A stretch of 64,000 nt of DNA from GCA-2737725 sp033763995 (GCA_033763995.1 JANRJL010000083.1:1-64000); one strand, 5' to 3'; positions 17,197 through 26,571 are shown, counted from the stretch's first letter. Numbers and translations: made by a program. The notes: generated from the sequence alone by a model not told the origin.

Positions 17197-18054
17197 ATGA
17201 GTGCGTTTCAGTGGCCCAACGGCGCGCGCTTGGCGGTGTCGTTGGTGGTGAATGTCGAGGAGGGCGCCGAGGAAAACATCCTCGACGGCGACCGCGGCCC
17301 AGAGCCCGTCGACGAACTGCAGGTCGTGTTGTCCAAACCCGTGCGCAATTACGGCAACGAGAGCAATTACCGCTACGGCATCACCGCCGGCGCGCCGCGC
17401 GTGCTGAAATTGCTGGGGCAACACAAGATCAAGTCGACGTTCACCGCAGCCGCACTCGCCTTGGAGCGCGCGCCAGATGTGGCCAAGGCCATCGTCAAGG
17501 GCGGGCATGAGGTATGCGCCCATGGCTATCGCTGGAGCCACCAGCACCGTCTGGACGAGGCTGCCGAGCGCGAGTTCATTGCCAAGGCCGTGGACACCAT
17601 TCAGCGCACGTGCGGCCAGCGGCCCTATGGCTGGCTCTCGCGCTATCTGCTCACCGACAACACCCGCCGCCTGCTGATCGAACAGGGCTTCACCTATCAC
17701 ATGGACGACTACTCCGACGACGTGCCGTTTTGGGATGTCTCCACCGGCAAGCCCATCGTCATCGTGCCCTATGCGCTGGACACCAACGACATGAAGCTAT
17801 GGATGGCGCCCGCCTACACGCCCGATCAATGGCTGAAGTACGTGTGCGATACTTTCGATGAGCTCTATGCCGAGAGCGCACCAGGCCCCAAGATGATGTC
17901 GGTGGGCGTGCACCTGCGCATCATCGGCCGGCCTGGTCGCATCGGGCAGTTGCGCGCCTTCATCGAGCACGCGGCGCGCAAGCCCGGCGTGTGGTTCGCC
18001 ACGCGCAAGGAAATCGCCGATACATTCGCGGCCCAAGTGAAGCCGCCGAGATAA
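17197..18054 (+). CDS. Polysaccharide deacetylase-fold hydrolase, PuuE allantoinase-like
   Basis: 285 residues from the ATG after AAGGAG. It is a NodB-fold protein of the PuuE branch: VNVEEGAEENILDGD near residue 23 replaces the usual Asp motif, and EVCAHGYRW-SHQ (about 107-118) supplies the metal histidines. The C-terminal region GVHLRIIGRPGRIGQLRAFIE matches the family. PuuE members open cyclic ureides such as allantoin; others deacetylate sugars. Given hydantoinase HyuAB elsewhere in the window, a cyclic amide or ureide is my preferred guess, not shown. Confidence 0.85.
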   Translation: MSAFQWPNGARLAVSLVVNVEEGAEENILDGDRGPEPVDELQVVLSKPVRNYGNESNYRYGITAGAPRVLKLLGQHKIKSTFTAAALALERAPDVAKAIVKGGHEVCAHGYRWSHQHRLDEAAEREFIAKAVDTIQRTCGQRPYGWLSRYLLTDNTRRLLIEQGFTYHMDDYSDDVPFWDVSTGKPIVIVPYALDTNDMKLWMAPAYTPDQWLKYVCDTFDELYAESAPGPKMMSVGVHLRIIGRPGRIGQLRAFIEHAARKPGVWFATRKEIADTFAAQVKPPR

Positions 18055-18072
18055 GATTCAAAGGAGACGAAC

Positions 18073-18591
18073 ATGGTCGCAGTCGCAGTCAAAGTCGGGG
18101 AGAAGCGCTATCGGGAGCGCGGTGGGCGTTATTTCGAGGAGTTCGAGGTGGGCGCCACCTACGAGCATCGCCCCGGGCGCACCATCACCGAGACGGACAA
18201 CACCTGGTTCACGTTGCTGACCAACAACACGCACCCGATTCACTATGACGCCGAGTACGCCAAGCACACGGAGTTCGGCCAGCGGCTGGTAGTCTCCACG
18301 CTGACGGTGTCCATCGTCACCGGCATGAGCGTGTCGGACATGAGCCAGAAGGCCATCGCCAACCTCGGCTGGACCGACATTCTGTTGCCGAACCCGGTGT
18401 TCGCCGGCGACACGATCTACGCCGAGTCCGAAGTATTGGAAAAGCGCCCGTCCAAGAGCCGTCCGGGCCAAGGCATCGTCAAGTTCAAGACCACGGCCAA
18501 GAACCAACGCGGCCAAGTCGTGTGCTCGTACTTCCGCACGATCTTGGTCATGGGCCGAGATAACGACATCGAGGCCAAGGCGGGATACTAA
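18073..18591 (+). CDS. MaoC-like hydratase
   Basis: 172 residues from the ATG after AAGGAG, 18 bases downstream of the deacetylase. A single hot-dog domain with the hydratase-2 element TNNTHPIHYD; the usual Asp-His pair appears as N52 and H57, a variant found in mesaconyl-CoA-hydratase-like members. Expected to hydrate or dehydrate an acyl-CoA ester in the cytoplasm. Its neighbours (SDR, acyl-CoA dehydrogenase, CoA ligase) fit beta-oxidation-like chemistry. Confidence 0.85.
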   Translation: MVAVAVKVGEKRYRERGGRYFEEFEVGATYEHRPGRTITETDNTWFTLLTNNTHPIHYDAEYAKHTEFGQRLVVSTLTVSIVTGMSVSDMSQKAIANLGWTDILLPNPVFAGDTIYAESEVLEKRPSKSRPGQGIVKFKTTAKNQRGQVVCSYFRTILVMGRDNDIEAKAGY

Positions 18592-18617
18592 TAGCATCGG
18601 CGATAGCGGAGGGCGGC

Positions 18618-19466
18618 ATGGCATTGTCACGACGCATGGCGGTGATGGGGGCCCTGGGCACGGGAGCGATGATCGCGAAGGCGTCACACGCAGCGAACAC
18701 GCCACCGGAACTTCTGGACGGCAAGCTGTTCTTCATGGTCCGGCGCATCTACGCCACCGACAAGAACATCGCCGCCCTGCGCACGCCGCAGGAACCCGCT
18801 CACCAACAGCATCTGCTGAAATTCGGGCAAAGCGTGGTGTCCTCAGCCATCATCGGCGAGGGCAACAAGCGTATCGGCAGCATCTCCATCAGCGACATCA
18901 ACACCCGCGCCGATGTCGAGCGCTATGTGTACGATGATCCTTTCACCAAGGCGGGCATCTACGGCTCCATCACGATCACGCCAGTGGATTTGTACAAGGT
19001 CGATGGCAGCTACAATCGCGCGCCGGCCTGGTTCGCGCCCGAACTGCAGCGCCGCCAGCAAGTCAACGGATACAACGTGCCGGTGCTGCCCACGGGCGAT
19101 GTGGGCGCCAAGACCATGTTCCTGGTGCGCCGCATGTACGCCACCGATCGCGACGTCGAGAAGATCCTCGCGACGTTCGCGCCCGCGCACCGAGAGCACT
19201 TGTTGAAATATTCTCAAACCGTGGTGTCCGCGGCAATTCTGGACGAGAGGAACAACCGCATCGGCAGCTTGACAATCAACGACACCGACGACCGCGCGGC
19301 CGTCGAGCGCTACATCAACGACGATCCCTTCGCCGTCAACGGCCTATTCGGCAGCATCGAGGTCGAGCGCGTGGACATGTACAAGCTCGATGGGTCGTAC
19401 AATCGCGTGCCGGACTGGTTCGCCGACAAGATGAAACGCCGCCAGGACGCCAAGAACTCCGGCTGA
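18618..19466 (+). CDS. Exported protein with two tandem YCII-like domains
   Basis: 282 residues. The N-terminus MALSRRMAVMGALGTGAMIA with a likely cut after SHA is a signal of Tat appearance (RR). Two similar domains follow at about 35-125 and 160-255. Each has HLLK(F/Y)(G/S)Q, a strand RIGS(I/L), the helix around AxVERY and the motif DDPF-G-(I/L)(Y/F)GSI, which is the YciI/YCII pattern (compare PY-AGVYE in YciI). YCII proteins are normally single-domain and cytoplasmic, so export of a tandem copy is odd. The stop is 1 base before the next start. Function unknown. Confidence 0.7.
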   Translation: MALSRRMAVMGALGTGAMIAKASHAANTPPELLDGKLFFMVRRIYATDKNIAALRTPQEPAHQQHLLKFGQSVVSSAIIGEGNKRIGSISISDINTRADVERYVYDDPFTKAGIYGSITITPVDLYKVDGSYNRAPAWFAPELQRRQQVNGYNVPVLPTGDVGAKTMFLVRRMYATDRDVEKILATFAPAHREHLLKYSQTVVSAAILDERNNRIGSLTINDTDDRAAVERYINDDPFAVNGLFGSIEVERVDMYKLDGSYNRVPDWFADKMKRRQDAKNSG

Positions 19467-19467
19467 C

Positions 19468-20166
19468 ATGACGGGCGGTTTCGGCGAGTTGGGAGCGGCG
19501 CTGGCGGTGTTTTTCGCGAGCCACAGCCTGCCGTCCGTCGGCCCCGTGCGAAGGCGCTGCGTCGCGGCGGTCGGCGAGCGCGGATTTCTTCTCGGGTATT
19601 CGCTGATCAGCGCCGGTGTGACGATCTGGTTGATTGCTGCGGCGCTGGCCGCGCCGCCTTACGAACTGTGGCCCATGACCGTCGTCGGCATGTGGGTCAC
19701 GGCGATCTCCATGATTTTCGCCGCCGTGTTTCTCGTCTGGGGCCTGACCACACCCAATGCGCTGTCGATCAGGATTCGCGCCGGCGCCTTCGACCCTGCC
19801 CGGCCCGGCCTCATCGCCGTCACGCGCCATCCGATCCTGTGGTCCTTCGTGTTCTGGGGCCTCGGCCATTTGGCCTCCAACGGCGATGCCGGCACGGCGA
19901 TATTGTTCGGCTTGCTGGGCGGGTTTGGGTTGCTCGGCACGTTCATTCTCGATGCGCGCCGCCGCCGCGAGTTGGGCGATGCGACTTGGCGGCAAATGAC
20001 GTGGCAAACGTCATCGGTTCCCTTCGCCAGTATCTTGAACGGACGCGCAGCCATGCCCTGGCGTGCGCTGGGGGCGTGGCCTACATGGCTGGGGCTGGCG
20101 CTTTATGTGGGCGCCCTGGCCCTGCACCACAGCGTCATCGGCGTGAGTCCGCTGCCGCCCTTTTAG
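19468..20166 (+). CDS. NnrU-family membrane protein
   Basis: 232 residues with about six hydrophobic segments. The histidine-containing first helix (AVFFASHSLPS) and the loop RPGLIAVTRHPILWSFVFWG are typical of NnrU/isoprenylcysteine methyltransferase-like membrane proteins; NnrU is linked to nitric-oxide metabolism and cytochrome function in denitrifiers. No nitrite or nitric-oxide reductase genes are nearby, so the role here is open. Coupled to the YCII gene by a 1-base gap. The 121 bases after it show no gene. Confidence 0.8.
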   Translation: MTGGFGELGAALAVFFASHSLPSVGPVRRRCVAAVGERGFLLGYSLISAGVTIWLIAAALAAPPYELWPMTVVGMWVTAISMIFAAVFLVWGLTTPNALSIRIRAGAFDPARPGLIAVTRHPILWSFVFWGLGHLASNGDAGTAILFGLLGGFGLLGTFILDARRRRELGDATWRQMTWQTSSVPFASILNGRAAMPWRALGAWPTWLGLALYVGALALHHSVIGVSPLPPF

Positions 20167-20287
20167 GCGCGCGCGTCCGCATATCGGACATTGCGGCCTT
20201 GGTCCGCAGGCATGACACTAGGGTCATTGAAGCCTAAGGCAAGTTCGTTAGATTGCCCCCTCGCTTGCGCCTTAAACTGAGTTACCC

Positions 20288-21451
20288 ATGACCGCGATTT
20301 CCGCCGCCGAGCTTGAAGCCATCCGCGATTCCGTGCGCGCACTGTGCGCGGAATTCCCCAACGAGTATTGGCGCGAGACCGACCGCAATCGCGAGTACCC
20401 GACCAAGTTCGTCAACGCCATGACCAAGGCGGGGTTTCTGGCGGCGCTGATCCCCGAGGAATACGGCGGCTCGGGCCTCGGCCTGCGCGCGGCCTGCGCG
20501 ATTTTGGAAGAAACACACAAGAGCGGCTGCAACGCCGGGGCCATCCACGCGCAGATGTACACCATGGGTACGGTGTTGAAACACGGCAGCCCGACGCAGA
20601 AAAAGGATTGGCTGCCGAAAATCGCCAAGGGCGATATTCGCCTCCAGGCCTTCGGCGTCACGGAGCCCACGTCGGGCTCCGACACCCTGGCGCTGCAAAC
20701 CACCGCGGTGAAGCAGGGCGATCACTACATTGTCAACGGCCAGAAAATCTGGACCAGCCGCGCCGAACATTCCGATTTTATGGTCTTGCTGGCGCGCACC
20801 ACGCCCAAGGACAAAGTAGCCAAAAAGGGCGAGGGCTTGAGCGTGTTCATGCTGGACATGCGCGAGGCGCTGAAAGCGGGCCTGACCATCCGGCCCATCC
20901 GCACCATGATGAACCATGCCACCACGGAAGTATTCTTCGACAACGTGAAAGTGCCCGCCGCCAATTTGATCGGCGAGGAAGGCAAGGGCTTCAAGTACAT
21001 TCTTGACGGCATGAACGCCGAGCGCACCTTGATCGCCTCGGAATGCCTGGGCGATGCGCAATGGTTCATCAAGAAGGCGGTTGATTACGCGAACGAACGC
21101 AAAGTGTTCGGGCGCGCCATCGGTCAGAACCAGGGCATTCAGTTCCCCATCGCGCGGGCTTATGCCCAGTACAAAGCCGCCGCCTTGATGGTCGAGCGGG
21201 CGGCGGAGAAGTTCGACGCTGGCGAGGCCATGGGCGAGGAGGCCAACATCGGGAAAATGTTGGCCTCGGAAGCGAGCTGGGCCGCCGCCGAGATTTGCGT
21301 GCAGGTGCACGGCGGCTTCGCCTTCGCCGAGGAATTCGACATCGAGCGCAAATTCCGCGAAACGCGCCTGTACCAAGTGGCTCCCATCTCCACCAATTTG
21401 ATCCTGGCCTACATCGGCCAGAATATCCTCGGCCTGCCGCGTTCGTATTAA
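20288..21451 (+). CDS. Acyl-CoA dehydrogenase
   Basis: 387 residues, normal for the family. Signatures: FAD/substrate segment FGVTEPTSGSDT, the second signature region VHGGFAFAEEFDIERKFRE near the C-terminus, and RTLIASECLGDAQW in the middle domain. It desaturates an acyl-CoA at C2-C3 using FAD and passes electrons to ETF. The ligand is unknown; the adjacent CoA ligase and amidase suggest it acts on an acid released from an amide and activated to its CoA ester. Confidence 0.92.
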   Translation: MTAISAAELEAIRDSVRALCAEFPNEYWRETDRNREYPTKFVNAMTKAGFLAALIPEEYGGSGLGLRAACAILEETHKSGCNAGAIHAQMYTMGTVLKHGSPTQKKDWLPKIAKGDIRLQAFGVTEPTSGSDTLALQTTAVKQGDHYIVNGQKIWTSRAEHSDFMVLLARTTPKDKVAKKGEGLSVFMLDMREALKAGLTIRPIRTMMNHATTEVFFDNVKVPAANLIGEEGKGFKYILDGMNAERTLIASECLGDAQWFIKKAVDYANERKVFGRAIGQNQGIQFPIARAYAQYKAAALMVERAAEKFDAGEAMGEEANIGKMLASEASWAAAEICVQVHGGFAFAEEFDIERKFRETRLYQVAPISTNLILAYIGQNILGLPRSY

Positions 21452-21458
21452 CTCTGTC

Positions 21459-21561
21459 TGTCATTGCCCGCTTCATGCGGGCAATCCATCGAGCCGCCAT
21501 GCAGAATTTTAAGCCAATGCACGCTGATGAATGGATCGCCCGGATAAACCGGGCGATGACA
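21459..21561. repeat. Palindromic double-hairpin repeat (REP/BIME-like)
   Basis: Between the acyl-CoA dehydrogenase and the CoA ligase. The ends are TGTCA and TGACA. The left unit has stem ATTGCCCG/CGGGCAAT (21463-21470 with 21478-21485) and the right unit ATCGCCCGG/CCGGGCGAT (21535-21543 with 21549-21557). The right unit is a slightly diverged reverse copy of the left (TGTCAT-GCCCG...CGGGC-ATCCAT). It resembles the dispersed intergenic palindromes of many Alphaproteobacteria. It could also act as a transcript stabiliser or attenuator. Confidence 0.75.
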
Positions 21562-21575
21562 GTTGAGTAATCATT

Positions 21576-22976
21576 ATGCCGAAGCTACCGCCCTACTTCG
21601 CCGCGCTTGACCTCCATCAGATGCTCACCGATCACCCGATCGGGGATGACTTCGTCGCGCGCTTTTCAAGGATCAGCCGCGACGAGTTGCGCGCCCAGCA
21701 AAACCGTCTGTTCATGAACTGCGTGCGTCGGGCCTGGCAGATTCCGTTTTATCAGCGCCTGTGGGGCAGCGCGGGCGCCAAGCCGGGCGATATCAAGTCC
21801 CTGGACGACATCGAAAAACTTCCGGTGTTCTCCAAGTCCGACATCATGGAGAGCTTGGACGAGAAGCCGCCTTTCGGCGATTTCGGCGGCCTGGACTTCG
21901 CCGACCCGCACCACGCGCCGGCCGTGATGCACACCACCTCGGGCACGACGGGCTTGCCTCAAGTCCTGTTGTTCGGGCCCAAGACGCGCGAGATGCAAAA
22001 TTTGCTCGTGGCACGGGCCTATCTTTGGCAGGGCATGACGGGCGCCGACGTCGTGCACTCGGTCTATGGGCACGGCATGGTCAACGCCGGGCACTACATG
22101 CGCGAAGCCGTGCTGCATTTCACCAACGCCACCTTCATGTCGGCGGGCACGGGCGTGGAAACGCGCTCGGTCCAGCAGGTGCAGTTGATGAAGCGCTTCG
22201 GTGCCACCGTCATCGTCGGTTTCATCGACTACGTGAAGCGCCTCGCCCAGGTGGCCCGCGAGGAGGGCTTGGTTCCCGGCAAGGACATCAAGATCCGCAT
22301 GATCTCGGGCCACTTCGGGCGCGAAAACAAGCCAGAGATCTCGGCGATGTGGGGCGGGGCGGAATGCTTCGATTGGTACGGCGTGGGCGACACCGGCATT
22401 ATTTCCAGCGAGGGGCCCGACCACAACGGCATGTACGTGTGGGAAGACGCGCACTACGTGGAAATTCTCGACGTCGACACGGGCAAGCCGGTCACGGACG
22501 GCGAGTCCGGCGACATCGTAACGACCGTCCTTTTCAAAGACGACATCTACCCCATGATCCGCTTCAACACGCACGACGTGTCGGCGTTCTATGCCGACAA
22601 TACCGGCACGGCGTTGAACTTCAAGCGGTTGCAAGGCATCTTCGGCCGCTCCGACAGCATGGTGAAGCTGCGCGGCATCAACGTCTTTCCCCACGGCATC
22701 GGCGGCGTGTTGAACGCCAGACCGGAGTTCAAGGGCGAGTTTTTCTGCCGCGCCACGCGCGATACGACGGGCCGCGACGAGATGACGGTGATGATCGAAA
22801 CCGACGCCGCCCCCACCGAAGAACTGAAACAGGCGTTTCAGGCCTTGCTCAAAACCCGCATCGGCGTTGAAATGACCGTGGAATTGCATAGGCCCGGCGC
22901 CCTGGCCGATTTGACCGAGGTCGACAAGCGCCAGAAGCCCAAGCGCCTTTCGGACGAGCGATTCACCAAGTCATGA
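21576..22976 (+). CDS. Phenylacetate-CoA ligase-like adenylate-forming enzyme
   Basis: 466 residues, PaaK-like (shorter than typical acyl-CoA synthetases). ATP-binding loop TTSGTTGLPQ at 120-129, the DWYGVGDTG adenylate motif, and MIRFNTHDVSAF; the C-terminal small domain has RSDSMVKLRGINVFPHGI. It should activate an aromatic or short acid to its CoA thioester via an acyl-adenylate. The amidase start overlaps its stop (ATGA at 22973-22976), so the amidase may generate the acid that this enzyme activates. Confidence 0.9.
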   Translation: MPKLPPYFAALDLHQMLTDHPIGDDFVARFSRISRDELRAQQNRLFMNCVRRAWQIPFYQRLWGSAGAKPGDIKSLDDIEKLPVFSKSDIMESLDEKPPFGDFGGLDFADPHHAPAVMHTTSGTTGLPQVLLFGPKTREMQNLLVARAYLWQGMTGADVVHSVYGHGMVNAGHYMREAVLHFTNATFMSAGTGVETRSVQQVQLMKRFGATVIVGFIDYVKRLAQVAREEGLVPGKDIKIRMISGHFGRENKPEISAMWGGAECFDWYGVGDTGIISSEGPDHNGMYVWEDAHYVEILDVDTGKPVTDGESGDIVTTVLFKDDIYPMIRFNTHDVSAFYADNTGTALNFKRLQGIFGRSDSMVKLRGINVFPHGIGGVLNARPEFKGEFFCRATRDTTGRDEMTVMIETDAAPTEELKQAFQALLKTRIGVEMTVELHRPGALADLTEVDKRQKPKRLSDERFTKS

Positions 22977-24385
22977 ACGCCGACACACATTCCGCTGACC
23001 TGGCCTTCCAAGGCATCGCAACCCTGGGCGAGCAATTGGCGGCAGGCGCCATCTCGTCGCGCGGACTGACCGAACTTTATTTGCAGCGCATCGCGCTGCA
23101 CGACCCCAAGATCAATTCTTACATTTCTGTGCTTGCCGATCATGCACTCGCCGCCGCTGAAGCCTCCGATGGCCGGCGCAGGTCCGGCAAGACCCTCGGA
23201 CCGTTGGATGGCATTCCCATTGCGCTCAAGGACAACATCGATTTATCGGACGTGCCCACCACGGCGGGCATTGAGGCGCGACGCAATCATATCGCCACGA
23301 CCGATGCCACGGTGACGGCACGGCTCAAGGCGGCAGGGGCCGTCATTCTCGGCAAGCTCAACATGCACGAGGGCGCCCACGGCGCCACCACCGCCAACGA
23401 GGCCTATGGGTTTTGCTATAACCCACATCGGGAAGGCTTTACGCCCGGCGGATCGTCGGGTGGCTCCGGCGCCGCTCTGGCGGCGGGCCTGTGCGCGGGC
23501 GCGCTCGGCAGCGATACCTTGGGCTCCATCCGAATCCCATCGTCCTTTTGCGGCAGCGCGGGCATCAAACCCACCCACGGCGCGGTGAGCACGCACGGCG
23601 TCGTGCCGCTGGCCTTCGCGCTGGATCACGTGGGCCCCATGGGCCGCTGCGCGGCTGATCTTGCGATCATGCTGGAAGTTCTCGCGGCACCCGATGCGCG
23701 CGATCCCGTCAGCGCCATGGCGCCGCGCGCGCTGCACGCTGTCGATGCAACGCCTCGCAGCCTGAAGGGCCTGCGTTTAGGGCGGCTCCCCAATCTCGAT
23801 GCCTTCGCGGCCGATACGGTCAATCCCGACATCGCGCAAGGCTATGAAGCCGCACTCAATGTTCTGCGCGAGTTGGGCGCAACCATCGTCGACGTGGAAC
23901 TCGTGGGCTATCGCCACAACGCCATCCGGCCCAAAGCCATGCTGATGATCGAGGCCGATCTGGCCGTGATCTATGCCGAAGAACTGGAAAAAAATCCGGC
24001 GGGTTTCAGCACGATTTTCCGCGACGGGGTTGCGTTCGGGCGGCAGCAAAGCGCGCCGAAGCTGGCGGCGGCGCTCGAAACCATTCGTGCCGTCAAGCCC
24101 ATCGCAAACGAACTTTTTTCGAAGGTTGATGCCTTGGTCACACCCACCACACCCTGCACGGCGTTCTCGTTCAAAGAAGCAATGCCGAAAACGCTCACGG
24201 CTTTCACGGCTTTCGCCAATTATGCCGGGGCTCCGGCCGCCTCTGTGCCCATGGGCTTGACCCGGGACAAACTGCCCATGGGCCTGCAGATTATTGCCCG
24301 GCCCTGGCACGACATGACGGCGCTGCGCATCGCGGGCGCCTATGAACGCGTGGCACAGTGGAACCTGCGCCCGGCGGGTTTCTAG
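22973..24385 (+). CDS. Amidase-signature-family amidase
   Basis: 470 residues. The Ser-cisSer-Lys triad is present: K86 in PIALKDNID, serines 161/162 in GGSSGGSGAALAAG and the nucleophile S185 in GSDTLGSIRIP (usual form GTDIGGSIRIP). No signal peptide, so cytoplasmic. It hydrolyses a carboxamide to acid plus ammonia; the family includes GatA-like, aryl amide and nicotine/urea-amide hydrolases, and the substrate cannot be read. Translationally coupled to the CoA ligase. Confidence 0.92.
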   Translation: MNADTHSADLAFQGIATLGEQLAAGAISSRGLTELYLQRIALHDPKINSYISVLADHALAAAEASDGRRRSGKTLGPLDGIPIALKDNIDLSDVPTTAGIEARRNHIATTDATVTARLKAAGAVILGKLNMHEGAHGATTANEAYGFCYNPHREGFTPGGSSGGSGAALAAGLCAGALGSDTLGSIRIPSSFCGSAGIKPTHGAVSTHGVVPLAFALDHVGPMGRCAADLAIMLEVLAAPDARDPVSAMAPRALHAVDATPRSLKGLRLGRLPNLDAFAADTVNPDIAQGYEAALNVLRELGATIVDVELVGYRHNAIRPKAMLMIEADLAVIYAEELEKNPAGFSTIFRDGVAFGRQQSAPKLAAALETIRAVKPIANELFSKVDALVTPTTPCTAFSFKEAMPKTLTAFTAFANYAGAPAASVPMGLTRDKLPMGLQIIARPWHDMTALRIAGAYERVAQWNLRPAGF

Positions 24386-24391
24386 CATTGC

Positions 24392-25393
24392 TCAGCCCGG
24401 CTCGCGGCGCGCTTTGAATTCGGCCTTGGCCTTTAGGATTTCTGCATAGACCTGCTCGGCGTTGCCGCCGATCTCACGCAGTATGTGCGCATGGCTCGCC
24501 TGAGCGGCGGCCATCCAACGCGCCAGTTGTTCGGTCGAGGGCGAATGAATCCCTGTCCCTTCGCTCCTCATCTGATCGATCTTGGCGGCGAAATCCTTGC
24601 GCACCAACTGCCGCTGCTCGGCGAAACCGCCGAAAGCTTGGCTCAACAGCGCCTTTTGCTCAGGCGTTGCCTTGGCATGCCAGTCGGCGTTGGCCATCAG
24701 CACGGTGGATTCATAGTGATGCTGCGTGAGCGTGTAATGCGGTGCCTGGCTGCGAAAGGCGTTGAAGTACCAGGGCAGGCTTGAGGCACCACCTTCCACC
24801 AGGCCGGTCTGCAGCGAGGGCACGATATCGTTGATGGGGATGAACACCGTGTCGATGCCGAGATCGCGGAAGAACACCGACACCGACGCCGTGGAGGGGG
24901 TGCGTAATTTTCGGCCCTTGACGTCGTCGGGCGTGAGGATCGGCGACTTGCTGTAGAAGTTCGTCCAGCCCGCTTCGGACCAACTGAGAAATTGATAGCC
25001 CGTGGCACTGAGATAAGACTCAACCGCCCGTGCCGCACAGCAGTCGTAAACGAAGTCCGCTTCCTCGGGCGTTTCGAACAGATAAGGCAGGCTCAGCACC
25101 GCCACTTCCGGCACCAAGGCCGCGAGACCCCACAACGAGCCCGAGGCGATCTGGACGCGATTGCGCCGCAAATTGCCCAGCACCGTCTCTTCGTTGCCGA
25201 GTTCGCCGTAGATGTAATATTCGAAGTTCACCGCAGGGCTGGCTTTCAAAACCTCCATGCGATGCTGCCATTGGGCCTCCCACACCGAGCCCTTGGGCAC
25301 GGTCCCGGCGACGCGGCCCACCAAGGCATTCTGAGCATGGGCGGGGGCGGTCAAACACACCACAACGGCCAAAATCGACAGCAAAGACCTCAT
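24392..25393 (-). CDS. dctP: Orphan TRAP solute-binding protein DctP
   Basis: 333 residues from the ATG at 25393; a longer frame exists upstream, but this start places a clear signal peptide (MRSLLSILAVVVCLTAPAHAQ) at the N-terminus. DctP features: YGELGNEETVLGNLRRNRVQI, VKGRKLRTP and SLQTGLVEGG. There is no DctQ or DctM beside it. It ends 6 bases from the convergent amidase gene, so a product of amide breakdown is a possible ligand. It may share the DctQM at 8.5-10.4 kb or use a permease elsewhere. Confidence 0.88.
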   Translation of the reverse strand: MRSLLSILAVVVCLTAPAHAQNALVGRVAGTVPKGSVWEAQWQHRMEVLKASPAVNFEYYIYGELGNEETVLGNLRRNRVQIASGSLWGLAALVPEVAVLSLPYLFETPEEADFVYDCCAARAVESYLSATGYQFLSWSEAGWTNFYSKSPILTPDDVKGRKLRTPSTASVSVFFRDLGIDTVFIPINDIVPSLQTGLVEGGASSLPWYFNAFRSQAPHYTLTQHHYESTVLMANADWHAKATPEQKALLSQAFGGFAEQRQLVRKDFAAKIDQMRSEGTGIHSPSTEQLARWMAAAQASHAHILREIGGNAEQVYAEILKAKAEFKARREPG

Positions 25394-25425
25394 GGTTCGT
25401 CCCACATCTTGTTTAAGCCCGTTGT

Positions 25426-25725
25426 TTAGGCGTGGGCCACGCGCAAATCGTAGGGCCCCGGCACCCAGGCCACGAGACTCACGTCCTTGCGCACGCCGCA
25501 TTGCCAGTAAGGATCTTCATGACATAACGCCAAAGCCGCCGCACGATCCGTTGTGTTGATTAACCACATGGCGCCCGTGGCCCGACCCAGATCGTCCACG
25601 AAGCGCGAGGATTCGCCGAAGATAATGCCGGCATGGCGGATCAGGAAAGCGCCGTGGGCCTCGGCGTGGATGCGCTTGAGACGGGAGGCGTCGGGGCCGT
25701 CCTGGAAGTGGGCGATGTAAACCAT
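25426..25725 (-). CDS. YCII-family protein
   Basis: 99 residues from the ATG at 25725; the frame is open far upstream but there it is antisense to other genes. Pattern MVYIAHFQDGPDASRLKRI, H-containing helix HAEAHGAFL, then TGAMWLINTTDRAAALAL and EDPYWQCGVRKDVSLVAW, which is the single YCII domain. Cytoplasmic, unlike the exported tandem protein at 18618. Often a small hydrolase-like or perhydrolase fold; activity unproven. It lies 32 bases upstream of the DctP gene and is divergent from the gene at 25804. Confidence 0.75.
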   Translation of the reverse strand: MVYIAHFQDGPDASRLKRIHAEAHGAFLIRHAGIIFGESSRFVDDLGRATGAMWLINTTDRAAALALCHEDPYWQCGVRKDVSLVAWVPGPYDLRVAHA

Positions 25726-25803
25726 GCGAAATCGTTGCCTCCGCTCCGCCAAAACGTATGATGCGCGGGCGCCAACGACAAACAGTTTCTGGGAGGGACG
25801 TTC

Positions 25804-26571
25804 ATGAGCACCGCCGCGCCGGCCGCCGGGCAATCCATACTGCAACGCGATCACAAGGTTTACACCGGTGTGATCGCCTACATCTCCAACAAGCCCGAGC
25901 GCAAAGGCCAGGAGCGCGGCCGCGAGTATTACACGCTGGTCGTTCACGGCGACGGCTCGCGCACCATCACCGTGCACACGGAAATCGACGACCGGCCCAG
26001 CGTGCACCGCGATGCCGTCTATTCGCTCGACAAGAACTGGCTGCCGCTCGACTGCATGATGCGCCTCACGGTGGGCGACAAGTTCATGGGCACCGGCTGG
26101 ATGAAATTTTACGACACCTACGCCGAGTGCGAGACCTTCACGGCCACGGAAGGTCGTGTGTCGCAGAAGTACGCGCTCAAGGCGCCGCTCAAGACCTTCC
26201 AGAACCACGCCATCGCCTGCGATAGTTGGCACTTCAAGCATTACGACATCGCCAAGGGCGGCATTCAGAACATCGGGCAAATTCTGTTGTCCTCGCCCGA
26301 CCATCGCGGCGCCACGGGGCCGCTGTTCTATGCCATCAGCATGCAGCTGGGTTACGTGGGCAAGGAAAAGGTCACGGTGAAGGCCGGCACCTTCGATGCC
26401 TATCACTTCGAATTCCCCGGCAACAAAGAACTGCCGCAAGAGCACCCGCCTTACGACATTTGGACCACGGCCGACGGCGAGTACACCTTCCTGAAGGGTG
26501 GCGTGGCGGGATACATGCAGACCTATTACGAACTCATCGACTTCAAGGACGTAACGCCGCCCAAAGTTTAG
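25804..26571 (+). CDS. Unknown protein, first of a tandem paralogous pair
   Basis: 255 residues, no signal peptide, start preceded by GGGAGG. I do not recognise the family with certainty. It is rich in predicted beta strands and shares blocks with the next gene: LQRDHK, GQERGREY, EIDDRPSVHR, DHRGATGP, VKAGTFDAYHFEF and TADGEYTFLKGGVAGYM. The segment V-AGTFDA-HF recalls DUF3108/lipoprotein-localisation-like beta barrels, where a lipophilic ligand is bound, but this is only a resemblance. Confidence 0.6.
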   Translation: MSTAAPAAGQSILQRDHKVYTGVIAYISNKPERKGQERGREYYTLVVHGDGSRTITVHTEIDDRPSVHRDAVYSLDKNWLPLDCMMRLTVGDKFMGTGWMKFYDTYAECETFTATEGRVSQKYALKAPLKTFQNHAIACDSWHFKHYDIAKGGIQNIGQILLSSPDHRGATGPLFYAISMQLGYVGKEKVTVKAGTFDAYHFEFPGNKELPQEHPPYDIWTTADGEYTFLKGGVAGYMQTYYELIDFKDVTPPKV

